From: Takakia lepidozioides
Lineage: Eukaryota > Streptophyta > Takakiopsida > Takakiales > Takakiaceae
Length of the DNA: 64,000 bases
NCBI GenBank assembly: GCA_030704615.1
Contig: CM060732.1
Span: 7,628,001-7,692,000, forward strand
Direction of reading: 5' to 3'
Shown: one piece after another, positions 52,985 through 63,385 of the stretch
Layout of the letters: each line of letters opens with the position of its first letter
Position numbering within the stretch: position 1 is the stretch's first letter
Notes under the pieces: model-generated
What the model was told of the DNA's origin: nothing
The model's input: the letters and a program-made list of their open reading frames with translations, nothing else
Database searches by the model: none
Made by a program: the position numbers and the translations under genes

Positions 52985-53792
52985 TTGGAAGAAGTTCATA
53001 AAGGAGTGGCTGGAGGACATTTTGGAGATGAGACTACCAGTAGGAAAATACTACTTGCAGGTTACTGGTGGCCTACTTTGTTCAAGGATGTACATAAGTA
53101 TTGCAAGAGTTGTGATGAGTGTCAGAGGCTAGGACCTTTGCAAAGATCTGGGAAGATGGCTTTGCATCCTACGATGCCTACTGAACCATTTCAGAAATGG
53201 GGATTAGAATTTGTTGGACCAATTAATCCACCAGCCAGGAATACACAGAACAAGTATATAATCACAGCCACTTATTATACTACAAAGTGGGTGGAAGCTA
53301 AGGCTCTGAGGGACAACACAACTAAGTCCACAACAAGGTTCATGTATTAGAACATACTCACAAGATTGGCTGTCCCCTGGAATTTATCAGTGACCAGGGA
53401 AGTCACTTCATTAATAAGACAATCGAATTATTAACTAAAGAGTTCATGATTGTGCACAGGAAGAGTACAACCTATTACCCACAGGGCAATGGGCAGGCAG
53501 AGGCCACCAACAAAATACTATGCACTATCTTGGCTAAGATAGTCAATGCAAACACAACGGATTGGGATACAAAGCTGTTGACAGCTTTGTGGTCATACAA
53601 GACTTCATATAAAGTCACCACCAAGTATACACCATTCCAATTAGTTTATGGTATGGAAGCTTTACTTCCAGTGGAATTTTTATTACCTACCATGAAAACT
53701 GAATGGGGAAGGAGAATGGAATTGGATGATTCAATTAAAGTCAGGAAACATGAATTATATCATGTGGAAGAAGTACGTGCTGATGCAGCAGA
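52985..53792 (+). pseudogene. Tat copy 2: integrase
   Basis: HHCC finger ([20 protein letters not shown]) and core with [13 protein letters not shown], where the first catalytic Asp has become Tyr. A TAG at 53,348-53,350 and a frameshift follow; FISDQGSHF and GNGQAEATNK are intact. It then runs without a stop across the junction at 53,792. Confidence 0.88.
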
Positions 53793-54642
53793 TATTGAGA
53801 GGGCTGAATGTTTCTCAGATGTTCCTAGGGGTGAAAGACAAGGCCGTACGGAGCTGAACCACAAGAAGATTCGGCGGGAAGGTGACTCCTCCCGACCGGA
53901 AAAGAAGTGGGATAGGCCACGCGGCAAAAATGGCACGTGGAAATCAAAGGGAGGTCCTTCACACGTCAAGGCGGCACCCGGTGCTTCAAAAGGAAAAGCG
54001 GGTGGAGCGGCTTATGGCGGACGGAAGGCAACCTTTGATGGAGTGTGTTTCAATTGCGGGGAGCCCGGGCACATGGCCAAGAAGTGCACAAAACCTCGAC
54101 AATTGAATATGACTCGGGCAACCACGGAGCTGTCGGAAGATACCATCAGTCGCTTGGTGGAAGCGGTGGTCGCCAGGACTTGCAAGGTAGGCAAATTTTC
54201 TTGTGAGTTGTATCAGGAAACTGGCGCCTTACGAAAAGGGAGTCAGTTATTGTTCGTGGATGGGATAATATCCGGAACTAATGTGTCGTTGTTGGTGGAC
54301 ACAGGAGCGTCGCACTCCTTCATGAGACCGGCAACGGCACAAAAGCTGGGACTCCCGACAAGTGACGTGGGGGCCTCTATTGAGGTGCGTTCTGCCAAAG
54401 GAGAACCACAGTTGGCGACAAGGTTGGCAATTGATGTTCCTCTTCAACTGGGGAGTTGGGAGGGACGTGAGAACTTCACCATCTGCGAGATCGATGGAGT
54501 GGATCTCATTTTGGGGATGACCTTTTTGAGCAAATCCGGAGCGGTCATAGATGGCCGCAAGAGAGTAGTCACGCTGCCATGTGGGAATGGTGGCGAGGTT
54601 TACGAGTGTCAGAAACGCCCAAATCCGTGGGAGGGCGAATAA
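53446..54642 (+). pseudogene. Chimeric frame: Tat integrase fused to chromovirus gag-protease
   Basis: 398 codons, open across the join. The first 116 residues are Tat integrase (MIVHRKSTTYYPQGNGQAEA to ELYHVEEVRADAAD). The rest is chromovirus: IERAECFSDVPRG, a Lys/Arg/Gly-rich linker, the zinc knuckle CFNCGEPGHMAKKC, TTELSEDTISRLVEAVVART and the protease VSLLVDTGASHSFM, with Asp-Thr-Gly intact, and [15 protein letters not shown]. The join at 53,792/53,793 coincides with the position in gag where the inverted LTR-B piece stops. The in-frame fusion is accidental as far as I can tell. Confidence 0.85.
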
Positions 54643-55906
54643 ACCTTCTGTCAGCAAGGGAGTGGGCCGTGGAGGAGACACACGAATCCCAGTTTTTGCT
54701 TTACATTAGAGAAGTGAAGGGAGAAGGCAATGGGGAGCCGAGCCCAAATTGGATCAAGGGGATTTTGGAGAAATACCAGGATGTGATGCCGGAGGATTTA
54801 CCAAGCGGCTTGCCACCGCGAAGAGGAGTTGACCACAAGATTGAGGTGATACCGGGAACGGAACCGCCTGCCAAGGCACCCTACCGGTTAAGCCACAGGG
54901 AGTTGGTCGAGCTGAAGACTCAGCTCAAGGATCTAATGTCAAAGGGGTACATCCGGCCGAGTAAGTCACCTTACGGAGCCCCGGTGCTATTCGCACACAA
55001 GAAGGATGGGACGCTGCGGATGTGTGTCGATTACAGGGCTCTGAATAAGGTGACTATCAAAAACCGGTACCTTTTGCCAAGGATCGACGACCTCTTCGAT
55101 CGGTTGGCAGGAGCGAAGTATTTCAGCCGGATCGACTTGCGCTCCGGCTATCATCAAATTCAGGTGGCGGAAGGAGATGAGGAGAAGACCGCGTGCAGGA
55201 CAAGGTATGGTTCATATGAGTTCTTGGTGATGCCTTTTGGGCTCACCAATGCACCAGCGACATTTAGCACGCTGATGAACAGCCTTTTCCAGGAGTGGTT
55301 GGATGACTTTGTGATCGTGTACATCGACGACATCTTGGTGTACTCGAAAACAAAGGAGGAGCACCTGGAGCACCTCAAAAGGGTGTTCCAAAAATTGCGA
55401 GAAGGGAAGCTGTATGCCAAAGCTTCAAAGTGCGAATTCGGGGTCACAAAGTGGATTTCGTGGGGCATGTGATTACACAGGATGAGATCAAAATGGATGA
55501 CAGAAAGGTGAGGGCGATCTTGGATTGGGAGCCTCCGACTTCGGTCCCGGGAGTGCGATCCTTCCTAGGACTCGCCTCCTATTACCGGAAGTATGTGAGA
55601 AATTTTGCCAAGATCGCGGGGCCGCTATCGGACCTTCTGTGTAAATCTAAAGTCTGGGCATGGAACACCTTTTCTGGCCAAGCTTTTGCTGAATTGAAGC
55701 AGCGGATGGCGGAAGCTCCAGTCTTGAAAATCCCGGAGTTCGATCGTCCATTTGAGATTCATACAGATGCGTCGGACTTCGCGATTGGGGGTGTACTTAT
55801 GCAAGATGGACGTCCAGTGGCTTACGAAAGTAAGAAACTGAATGAAGTGGAGCGACGGTGGCCGACGCACACGAAAAAAGATGAAGGCGGTGGTGCATTG
55901 CCTTGA
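54579..55906 (+). pseudogene. Chromovirus reverse transcriptase and RNase H start, right copy
   Basis: [80 protein letters not shown] and the intact catalytic [14 protein letters not shown] lie in the first frame (to 55,472). The frame shifts by one at about 55,450 and continues with [20 protein letters not shown], the thumb and the RNase H start IHTDASDFAIGGVLMQDGRP. Unlike the left copy, YIDD is complete. Confidence 0.9.
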
Positions 55907-55909
55907 GCT

Positions 55910-56728
55910 TTGGCGCCACTATGTTGGTTCCAACCCAGTGAAGTGTTCACGGACAATGTCACAATGAAGTATTTTGCCACGCAGCCCAAGTTGTCCCCAA
56001 AACAACTTAGGTGGCAAGATACTTTGGCGGTGTTCGACGTGGATATCCAGTACAAACCGGGACGGGACAATGTGGTGGCCGATGCTTTAAGTAGAAAGCA
56101 GCAGCTCTTGTTGGTGTACAAGGGCGAGTCGGCACTCCAAAGGAAGATCCGGAAGGCTTGCCAGAAGGATGAGCTGGCGAAGTCCGTGATGCAGGACTTG
56201 AGGATGGGGGTTAAATCGCAGTTCCACTTGCAAAATGGACTGCTCCGGTATAAGCAAAAACGTCTCTACGTGCCAAAGGGAGGGATCAGAGATAGCCTCT
56301 TGAGAGAATGTCATGATAGCCCGCTTGCGGGCCACGGCGGAGCCAAGCGCACTGCGGCACTCTTGAAGAAAGGGTATTTCTGCCCCAAACTGAGGGAGGA
56401 GGTAGAGGAGTATGTCAAGACATGCACCACATGCCAACAAAACCGGAGCGAGTACAAAAAGCAAGCGGGGCTGTTACAACCCTTGCCGATTCCAGAGGGG
56501 ACTTGGGAAAGCGTCTCGATGGATTTCATGACTGCTATGCCGCTGTCAAAAGGATTCGATGCAATCATGGTGGTGGTGGATAGGTTCAGTAAAATGGGCC
56601 ATTTCATCTCCACCAAGGAGACGGCAACGGCGCAGGAGACAGGGGCGACTTTACTTCGCCCACGTCTTAAAGCATCATGGAGTCCCGAAGGATATTGTCT
56701 CGGATCGCGATCCAAAGTTTACGAGTAA
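55910..56728 (+). pseudogene. Chromovirus RNase H end and integrase zinc finger, right copy
   Basis: VFTDNVTMKYFATQPKLSPK and GRDNVVADALSRKQQLLLV are RNase H; HDSPLAGHGGAKRTAALLK and CTTCQQNRSEYKK form the integrase HHCC finger; VSMDFMTAMPLSKGFDAIMV starts the core. A frameshift near 56,640 moves the second Asp (VSDRDPKFTSKFW) to the next frame. Confidence 0.88.
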
Positions 56729-57583
56729 ATTTTGGAGGACACTTTGGAAGAAGATGGGGACGAGGCTGAAGATGAGCACCGCCTTCCGACCTACGACGGA
56801 CGGCCAAACGGAAAGAGTGAATTCCGTAGTGAAGCAATTCTTGCGGAATTACGTGTCGGCAGACCAATCAGACTGGATGGAACACTTAGACGCGGCAGAG
56901 TTCTGTTATAATAACACAGAACACTCCACAACGGGAGTTTCCCTTTCGTATTGGTCTATGGAAAAGCACCTCTAGTGCCGACAAGTTGGGCCGCCCAGGA
57001 CGTTGAGGAACCGGAAGCGGCGGTACTGGAAGAACGCGAGCGTTTGTTGAAGCTCGCAAAGTACAATATTGCCAAAGCTAGGAAACGGTATGAAAGGCAG
57101 GCGAATCGGAAGCGGAGGGAAGTGAAGTTTGAGGCAGGCACAGAGGTCTGGTTGAACATCAAGAATTTCCGACTACCTCCGGAAGTGAGTCCGAAGTTCG
57201 TACCTCCGTATGCGGGACCCTTTCGCATTCGGAAGGTTATGAATGAGGATGTGTATGAATTGGAGCTGCCGGCAAATAGCAAGGTGCACCCAGTATTCCA
57301 TGTCTCCCTTTTGAAGCCTTACTTCAAAGATGAAGCGCGTCCGAATCGGCATCAAGTGTTGCGTCCGCCACCTATGCTGTTGGATCATGAAAATGAACCT
57401 GAGTACGAGGTGGAGGCAATACTTAAGTCGAGGAGGTTCAGGAACCGAGAAACGGAGTATCTCGTCAAATGGAAGGGCTATCATCATGTGGAGGCATCTT
57501 GGGTGCGTGCCTCAGAAATGGGAAACACATCCGAGGCGGTTGCAGCTTTCGAAGGGCGACCTCAAAAGCGGAAGAAGCGTTGA
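56559..57583 (+). pseudogene. Chromovirus integrase core, C-terminal domain and chromodomain, right copy
   Basis: Two overlapping frames (56,559-56,975 and 56,951-57,583) contain DIVSDRDPKFTSKFW, AFRPTTDGQTERVNSVVKQF (catalytic Glu), the SH3-like GTEVWLNIKNFRLPPEVSPK, VHPVFHVSLLKPYF and a chromodomain: YEVEAILKSRRFRNRETEYL, VKWKGYHHVEASWVRASEM. Chromodomains of this group bind methylated histone H3 and direct insertion. Confidence 0.9.
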
Positions 57584-58487
57584 TGGGGACATCAACCTTG
57601 GAGCGTGGGGGAGGAAATGCATGCTTAGCCCGGCTTAGCTAGCTTAGGAATCCGATTGCAAAAACTTGTATTGTACAAAACGTGCTATAAATGAAATGGA
57701 TTCCAAATGTTGTGCGTCCTATTTTGTTTGGAATGGTGATGCATGTTTATGGTTGGCTAGTGTGTAGAATGCATGCTAGCTTATAAAAGTGGGAGAGGTA
57801 AATTGGGTTAATCGTGTGTTTGCGTAGTGCCGAAATCGGTGACCCCCATCCAAGGGGCAAGGAAACTTGCGCCTTCTTTGGGAGTTCACGTGCTAGTGCG
57901 CACCTGGCGCGTGCGCATACTATAACTGCGCTACCGAGGGGGTTGCCTTATAGTGCGGGCTAACGCGGAAGCTACGTGCTTCCGTTCACGTACTATAATC
58001 GTGTAGCCTCGGGACGAAGTCGTAGTGCGGCTTCGGCGTGTTCCCGTACCTCAGGCCAGCATTCCAAGGCGGACCCAATTGTAGTGATTGGGGCGCACGG
58101 TTGGTTCAAGGTTATCTTCCTAGTCAAAGAGGGTTCCAGGGAACCCTTGCTCAAGATGATGCCAAAAGCGGCATCATGAGCGGTCGCAAGCAATGTTGTT
58201 GCAGTAAGGCGATTCGATCCTTGGGGAGGATCGTTCCTTGGCCTTAAAGTAGGCCAAGAAGAGTGCACTGGGAGGAGCTTGAGAGGCTCCACCCTTGGCC
58301 GGGACTTGGAGGAAGCCGGCCGAACTAGCTAGTGGAGAGTAGAGTCAAGTGTGGGGTTTGGTTCTTTGCCATGGGACGCCATGGTGCGGAAACAAACTCC
58401 TTGATGTGGGACGCCACAACTTGGATGTTCGTTTCTACAAAATGGACAAGTCGATGAGGACATCGACTCCCTGTTGGTAGGGGTGTG
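57584..58487. other. Chromovirus 3' untranslated region
   Basis: 904 bp with no gene. It starts with GGGACATCAACCTTGGAGCG and a GGGGGAGGAAA purine tract and ends with GGTAGGGGTG directly before the LTR start, a candidate polypurine tract. Confidence 0.6.
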
Positions 58488-58502
58488 TGTCGCGGCCCTT
58501 TG
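58488..58502 (+). repeat. 15-bp stub of chromovirus 3' LTR
   Basis: TGTCGCGGCCCTTTG equals the sense start of LTR B; LTR A differs by one base (GTCC for GCCC). The sequence then changes to satellite DNA. Confidence 0.7.
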
Positions 58503-59260
58503 GTAATGTCCTCTAGCGAAGTCCGCTGGAAGACTCACTTGCGCAAGTACGCTGCAAGGTCAGTCTGCTCGGGTGTGCTGCCAGCAACGTCTGGATAAGT
58601 TTGCTGCCGGTCTCCTAAGGGTAAGTCCACTGGCAGGCCAGTCCGCCGGAGGGGACTGTTCGCAAGCAGTCCGTTGCAAGACTCACGTGCGCCAGTCTGC
58701 TGCGACCTCAGTCTGGTCCAGCAAGTCCGCTGGCAGGCAGGTCCGCCAGAGGGACTGTTCGCAAGCAGTCCGCTACAAGACTCACGTGCGCCAGTCTACT
58801 ACGACCTCAGTCTGGTCGAGCAAGTCCGCTCGCAGGCGAGTCCGTCGGATGAGACTGTTCGCAAGCAGTCCGCTGCAAGACTCACGTGCGCCACTCTGCT
58901 GCGACCTCAGTCTGGTCCAGCAAGTCCGCTGGTAGGCAGGTCTGCTGGAGGGGACTGTTTGCAAGCAGTCCGCTGCAAGACTCACGTGCGCCAGTCTGCT
59001 GCGACCTCACTCTAGTCCGCTGGTAGGCGAGTCCGCCGGAGGGGCTATTTGGAAGTCTGCTGGCAATCCAGTCCGGTCGGGATGCCCTCTGGCCAAGTCC
59101 GTTGCAAGACTCACTTACGAAAGTCCGCTGCGAGGTCAGCATGGTCAGGTCTGCTGGCGGTGTCGTGAGGGCACACTCATGGCAGGTCAGAGTGGGCGAG
59201 TCTGCTGCCTGAATCCGTTTGGAACAGACGGGCAGACCAGTCAACTAGACAGTCTATTGG
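58503..59260. repeat. 100-bp satellite, about 5 full units plus diverged flanks
   Basis: GACTGTTCGCAAGCAGTCCG recurs at 58,654, 58,753, 58,853 and 58,953. Units contain CAAGACTCACGTGCGCCAGT and GCGACCTCAGTCTGGTC, with an internal GTCCGCTGG/GTCTGCTGC motif. The flanks (to 59,260) are diverged units. Open frames here are by-products of the repeat. Confidence 0.88.
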
Positions 59261-59324
59261 GTTAGTGCCCAAATCCACCGGCCAAGTCCTCTTTGAAGTC
59301 TCTCATGTGGGCATGTGTACTTTG

Positions 59325-60486
59325 CAGGGCTGTTTTTTGAGGAGTGCTAATTTTCCTGTGCCTTTGGCATGTCCGGCGGGCTTGGGTGAAGCAATTATGC
59401 GCGAAAACCAAAGATCCTATCATTGCCGCAAACTTGCTGAAAGATATGGGAGACCTCATGTACTGTAGAGGTGGACCAATCAATCCCAAAGAAGGTCTTG
59501 CATGGGTAGCAACAATGCTCCGATGCATGAGAAAGAAATATCCGAATGGGCATGAATTTCTGGACTACATCGATAAGGAATGGTGTCCTAAAATAGCAAT
59601 GTGGTGTACAGTAGCTCGCCATGTTCCGCATGCCACTCAAGACACCAATGCTAGCATTGAGGCATACCGTGGAAATTTGAAGGCAAGACTGAGGATGGGG
59701 AAAGGCAAAATGACTGGGCGTAGAGTGGATTGGCTCATATGGGAACTCACAAGCCGTGTGCTAACACACTACTGATATGCAATTCACCTGAAGACACACG
59801 GATTCATAAGGAATGACAAACAGGAGAAGTACATGTCCAGTTCTGTGCTTGCGGCACGCGATATCCTAGCTTGCAATGTCACTCTTCCGTTCCATCCTGG
59901 GCAATCAGCCTATGTTCTAAGCACCAATCACCCAAACACAATTTACATTGTTTACAACCCCGGATGCGAATGGGCTTCTTGCACTTGCCCATGGGCAATG
60001 AAGGGCAATTTGTGCAAGCATCAAGTCCGAGTCCTGAAGTTGCTTCATCCACACTTGCAGGATGGACTCATAGTGCGCGCTTGTGGCACGGCGCTGGGAA
60101 CCATTCATGGAGGATTGCATAATGTGTCTAGGGTTCATGCAAGTGTCGGCGACAAAGAGGGTTTGGGAAATGCAACAGAGGGCCCTTCCACAGATGACTT
60201 CCCCTATGATGCGGAGCCTGTCCTCGTACCATCCTCCATGGATGAAGAATTTGCAGACATACTTCGCATTGTTAGGGACGACAAATACCTGCAGAAACAT
60301 GTGTTGTCTTCTCTTCGTATCTGTAGGGGGCAGCTTGTTGATATTCTCGCCAAGAGTGCTGCAGGAATGTTGTACCAAAGTTGCAAGCGAAGAAATTGTC
60401 ATTTGCCCCCCGAACGACTCGTTAAACCTTTCAACCAATTTTCAATCATGAATCATTTAATAGGGGAACAATTGGTTCACCCTTAG
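59325..60486 (+). pseudogene. MULE-type transposase fragment with SWIM zinc finger
   Basis: The frame reads CLWHVRRAWVKQLCAKTKDP, KEWCPKIAMWCTVARHVPHA, TQDTNASIEAYRGNLKARLR and GRRVDWLIWELTSRVLTHY, then a TGA (59,773-59,775). It goes on in the same phase through GFIRNDKQEKYMSSSVLAAR to the finger CEWASCTCPWAMKGNLCKH, which fits CxCx8CxH of SWIM. About 120 further residues follow. The N-terminal catalytic part is missing: the satellite abuts it, and an acceptor-like TTTGCAG lies at 59,318-59,324. Proteins of this type are transposase-derived and common in bryophytes and charophytes. A second, different transposase relative is at 23.7-25.1 kb. Confidence 0.72.
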
Positions 60487-60772
60487 AACCATTTTAGATT
60501 GACCTCATACTTGTCCGGTAACTTAAAGAGGGCATGTATAACACACTCCCAAAGTTTCAAATCAATCTAAAATCATTTGGCAAGGGAACGATTGGTTCAC
60601 CCATTGACCCGGTGTACACTGTCACTCTTCAAGATTCGTGGGTGTGGTGATTGATTATCCCATATGATGGACCGAGGTGCCATGGCCAAGTAACAAACCA
60701 TTAAAACATTATGGTACGAGACAAACACAATTGAAAACAACATTTATTCAAACATGATGTACACTCAGAGGT
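60487..60772. repeat. Spacer with a 45-bp direct repeat
   Basis: ATCATTTAATAGGGGAACAA and ATCATTTGGCAAGGGAACGA, each followed by TTGGTTCACCC, lie at about 60,456 and 60,570. No other content recognised. Confidence 0.6.
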
Positions 60773-62179
60773 CTACAAGTTTCTATCCATCCTCCAGCAA
60801 TTTTTGGGCTCAGGCCAATTGAATAGCCCCATCATGAAACGCTTCACAACATTTTCTAGTTTGTACTGCAACTCTACTGTGTCTACACACAAGTTTTCCA
60901 GAGCGGAAGCAAAACAGGTTCCAATAGACATATCGTTGAACAAACTTGCATCGAACGTGTTACCCCCATTTATTGCCTGGGCTATCTTCCCAATTGCAAA
61001 GGTCTCTGATGGCACGGTTAGAGGGGGCCTACGAGGTGTGCCATCCGACTGGTTGTTGGCTACATTATGAACAATTGCAATTTCAGGTGCAATCCATCAT
61101 CTATGTGCGAGAGTCTTTATCATCTTGTCTCTGCTCTAAAAAATGTACAACGTGGTTTTTGGGTCATCCATCGTGGAGGCCATCCCCCAATCGCATACCC
61201 CGATGTACACATCTTCAGACCCTTGTGGAAAATGCAACAAGATGTTGTCGGGGGACATGTCATTGTGCAAGAGATGATGATTATGGACGTTGAGCATGAT
61301 GTGCAAAAACGCCCATGCCAATTGGGTGCGATTCTGTCGGAATCCGAACCAGTTGGTTGACCTCCTGCATTTCTTGCTCCGTCCCCCGTCGTTCCATTAA
61401 CTCCCTGTTATCCCGATCATTCCCCCTTTTCCTGTCAATACTCAACCATGATCGTTTGGTCCCCCCATTCCACCAATGTGTGTAACCTTCATTTCGACGT
61501 GGATGCAACGCAAAATACTTTATGATGCCGAAATGATGGAACTTTACAGCCAACGCCTCATTATTATGTTGGACTTTGGCAAGCTCAGCATTTGTTTCCC
61601 TGGGCGTTTTCCCTGCTAGCTCCCAAGATGGAGGAATGAATTGATCCCCAACAATTCTAACCCTCCGAATTGTACCATACCCTCCCTATTTGGGCGCGTC
61701 GAGTTGTTGTACCTGTACGTTTGTGTATATGTATCTCACGTTCAATGTCGCATCCGCGGACGAGGACCCTGCCTTCCATGGGAGTGGTTTTGTACGTCGT
61801 TTGGCGTGGGCCTTTGCCATGTCAGACCACCAATCCACTCCATCCAGTCCTCCATCCATTTCGTGAACTGGAACTTCGTCCTGTCCTCCTCCCATTCATC
61901 CCCGGCCAAAACCTCCCTCATTCTCATCTCCATATTGTGCTGGAATCTAAGGAACCCCTCATTCCCATGTCGGACATACAAAAGATTCAAACGCATTATG
62001 TCATTGTCCTTCAAATAATCCAGCACTACTTGCTTCACCACCTTCGCGGCCTCTGCGCTTTGATAGTCTTTTTTGTTGACCTGACTATCCCGTTTATGTG
62101 CATGTTTACGCTTCCTACATTTACGCCCACTTCCCGAGGAACCCCCTGACATTGGGTTCGAAGCAACGTTTCCGGACAT
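60773..62179 (-). pseudogene. Protein-kinase-like gene, decayed
   Basis: Starting from MSGNVASNPMSGGSSGSGRK (62,179), a Lys-rich and then Trp-rich N-terminus is followed by kinase landmarks in shifted frames: GGYGTIRRVRI (glycine loop, just past a TAG at 61,686-61,688), the catalytic loop LLHNDMSPDNILLHF (HxD..N), VYIGVCDWGMAS (DWG for DFG), WWIAPEIA (APE) and FAIGKIAQAINGGNTFDASL to a stop at 60,773. At least three frameshifts and a TAG after LYIF show decay. The CxW and SPDN variants differ from ordinary plant kinases. Its place between transposase and protease fragments suggests cargo of a DNA transposon, but this is inference. Confidence 0.62.
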
Positions 62180-62361
62180 GATGAAAGTACTCTGCGGAAT
62201 AGACGCGGCTTCGTAACGAAAAACTAAACCCAGACTATTGATAACCTTATATACTAGCAGACCAATTTCCTCACCCTCTATTGGTAAGTACCCAAAGCAA
62301 ACTCTCCCGCAGTCCGACGAAAAAAAGGCAAAAACTCCTCCCCCACACAAATCCACTTTCT

Positions 62362-62362
<1 letters not shown>

Positions 62363-62394
<32 letters not shown>
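62363..62394. repeat. Run of 32 C
   Basis: Uninterrupted C32. Read on the minus strand it would code for a Gly run in a frame extended upstream of the kinase-like start. Confidence 0.95.
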
Positions 62395-62395
<1 letters not shown>

Positions 62396-62595
62396 CTCAG
62401 TCCTGGCCACCGAAGTTCAAACTCCAAGAAGCCCCAGAATCGCACTCACAGAGAGGGAAAAAAAGTGGGTTGGGAATGAGGGGTAGGCCCTTATATACTG
62501 CCTGGAGAGGCCTGACGTGCGACCGCCTCTGCTGCCCATTCACGCCTCGCCACGTATCCAGGGAGCGGTCGCACCTAATAACAAAAAAGAAAAAG

Positions 62596-62935
62596 TCTGC
62601 GACCACCACCGGCTGGTGGTCGCACCCATTTAAAAAAAAATTAAAAATGTGCAACCATCCTCTGCTGGTGGTCGCACCTATTTATTTTTTTTAAAATTTG
62701 CGACCAACACCTGCTGGTGGTCGCACCCAATTTTAAAAAAAGAAAAAATGTGCAACCATCCTCTGCTTGTGGTCGCACCTATTAAAAAAAATGAAAATGT
62801 TGCGACCACCACCTGCTGGTGGTCGCACCCATTTAAAAAAAAAAAAAAAATGTGCGACCACCCCCTTCTGGTGGTCGCACCTATTTAAAAAAATTAAAAA
62901 TTTGTCCGACCAACCTTTGCTGACGGTCGCATGAT
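62596..62935. repeat. 51-bp array of GGTGGTCGCA hairpins, 7 units
   Basis: Each unit has TGCGACCACCA, a 5-base loop and TGGTGGTCGCAC, then an A/T-rich spacer of poly-A with TTAAAAAT. Units alternate between a type with CCACCACC..CACCCAT and a type with GCAACCATCCTC..CACCTAT, so the real period is about 101 bp. Separate GTGCGACCGC and GCGGTCGCAC arms at about 62,517 and 62,568 look like a related outlier. Confidence 0.9.
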
Positions 62936-63074
62936 TAACAATATAAATCATAATATATGAATTTTATAGATAATTAATGAAGTCCACGTAATGAGGCCAC
63001 ATCGGTTGCCACGTCGGTTCTCATAGTAAATAGTCAATAATAAAGTAAAAAAATAAACATATTTGTGTACAGTA

Positions 63075-63160
63075 ACGTACGTGACGTGACGTGACGTGAC
63101 GCACGTCCGTCGTTGACGTCGGACGTGACGCTGACGCGTCAACGCCACGTCACGTCCAAA
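63075..63160. repeat. TGACG/ACGT cluster
   Basis: (GTGAC)n followed by further ACGT cores within 85 bp, many inside palindromes (TACGTA, GACGTC). ACGT cores are bZIP binding sites in plants; no gene start is clearly attached. Confidence 0.6.
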
Positions 63161-63169
63161 TTTGCAACT

Positions 63170-63330
63170 ATGGAGTCTGCTCAATCTGCCGAGTCTGCTG
63201 AGTCTGCTCATTATGCCGAGTCTGCTGGGTGATGAGTCTTCTGAGTCTGCTGAGTCGTGACTCTGTCGAGTCGGCTGAGTGTAGTGGGACCCGTGCAGTG
63301 TGGGAGTCTGTAGAGTCTACTGGAGAGGCA
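63170..63330. repeat. GAGTCTGCT minisatellite
   Basis: Irregular repeats of GAGTCTGCT with spacing of about 10 bp, reminiscent of the GTCTGCTG motif in the satellite at 58.5 kb. Confidence 0.8.
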
Positions 63331-63385
63331 ATTGGAGTGGGCTGAGTGGATTGCTGCCGTGAGACTCATGAGATTTGTCTTGCAG

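Larger units (their letters stand above)
51863..53792 (+). mobile_element. Tat/Ogre-like retrotransposon, copy 2 (RT to integrase fragment)
   Basis: Near-identical to copy 1 (5,517-1,872) in opposite orientation. It begins inside the RT at the VCVNYKKMNACTKKDPFPLP block, where LTR B interrupts it, and runs through FLDDFSVYS, RNase H and integrase to the word VRADAAD, where it is fused to chromovirus gag. About 250 bp between RNase H and the integrase finger are deleted. Stops at about 52,012, 52,728 and 53,348 are in frame relative to copy 1. Confidence 0.92.
53793..58502 (+). mobile_element. Chromovirus, right copy: gag 3' part, pol, chromodomain, stub of 3' LTR
   Basis: Together with 51,862-50,304 (inverted) this makes one full chromovirus. 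Order: gag knuckle, protease, RT, RNase H, integrase, chromodomain (stop at 57,581), 0.9-kb 3' untranslated region, a purine-rich GGTAGGGGTG and the first 15 bp of a 3' LTR (58,488-58,502) before a satellite. Four frameshifts are seen in pol. Confidence 0.9.

Noticed and set aside
58573-59244. 113-120-codon frames in both directions
   Set aside because: Translations of the 100-bp satellite.
1461-61688. UAG reassigned to an amino acid
   Set aside because: Stops of all three kinds interrupt frames, together with many frameshifts; ordinary decay explains it.
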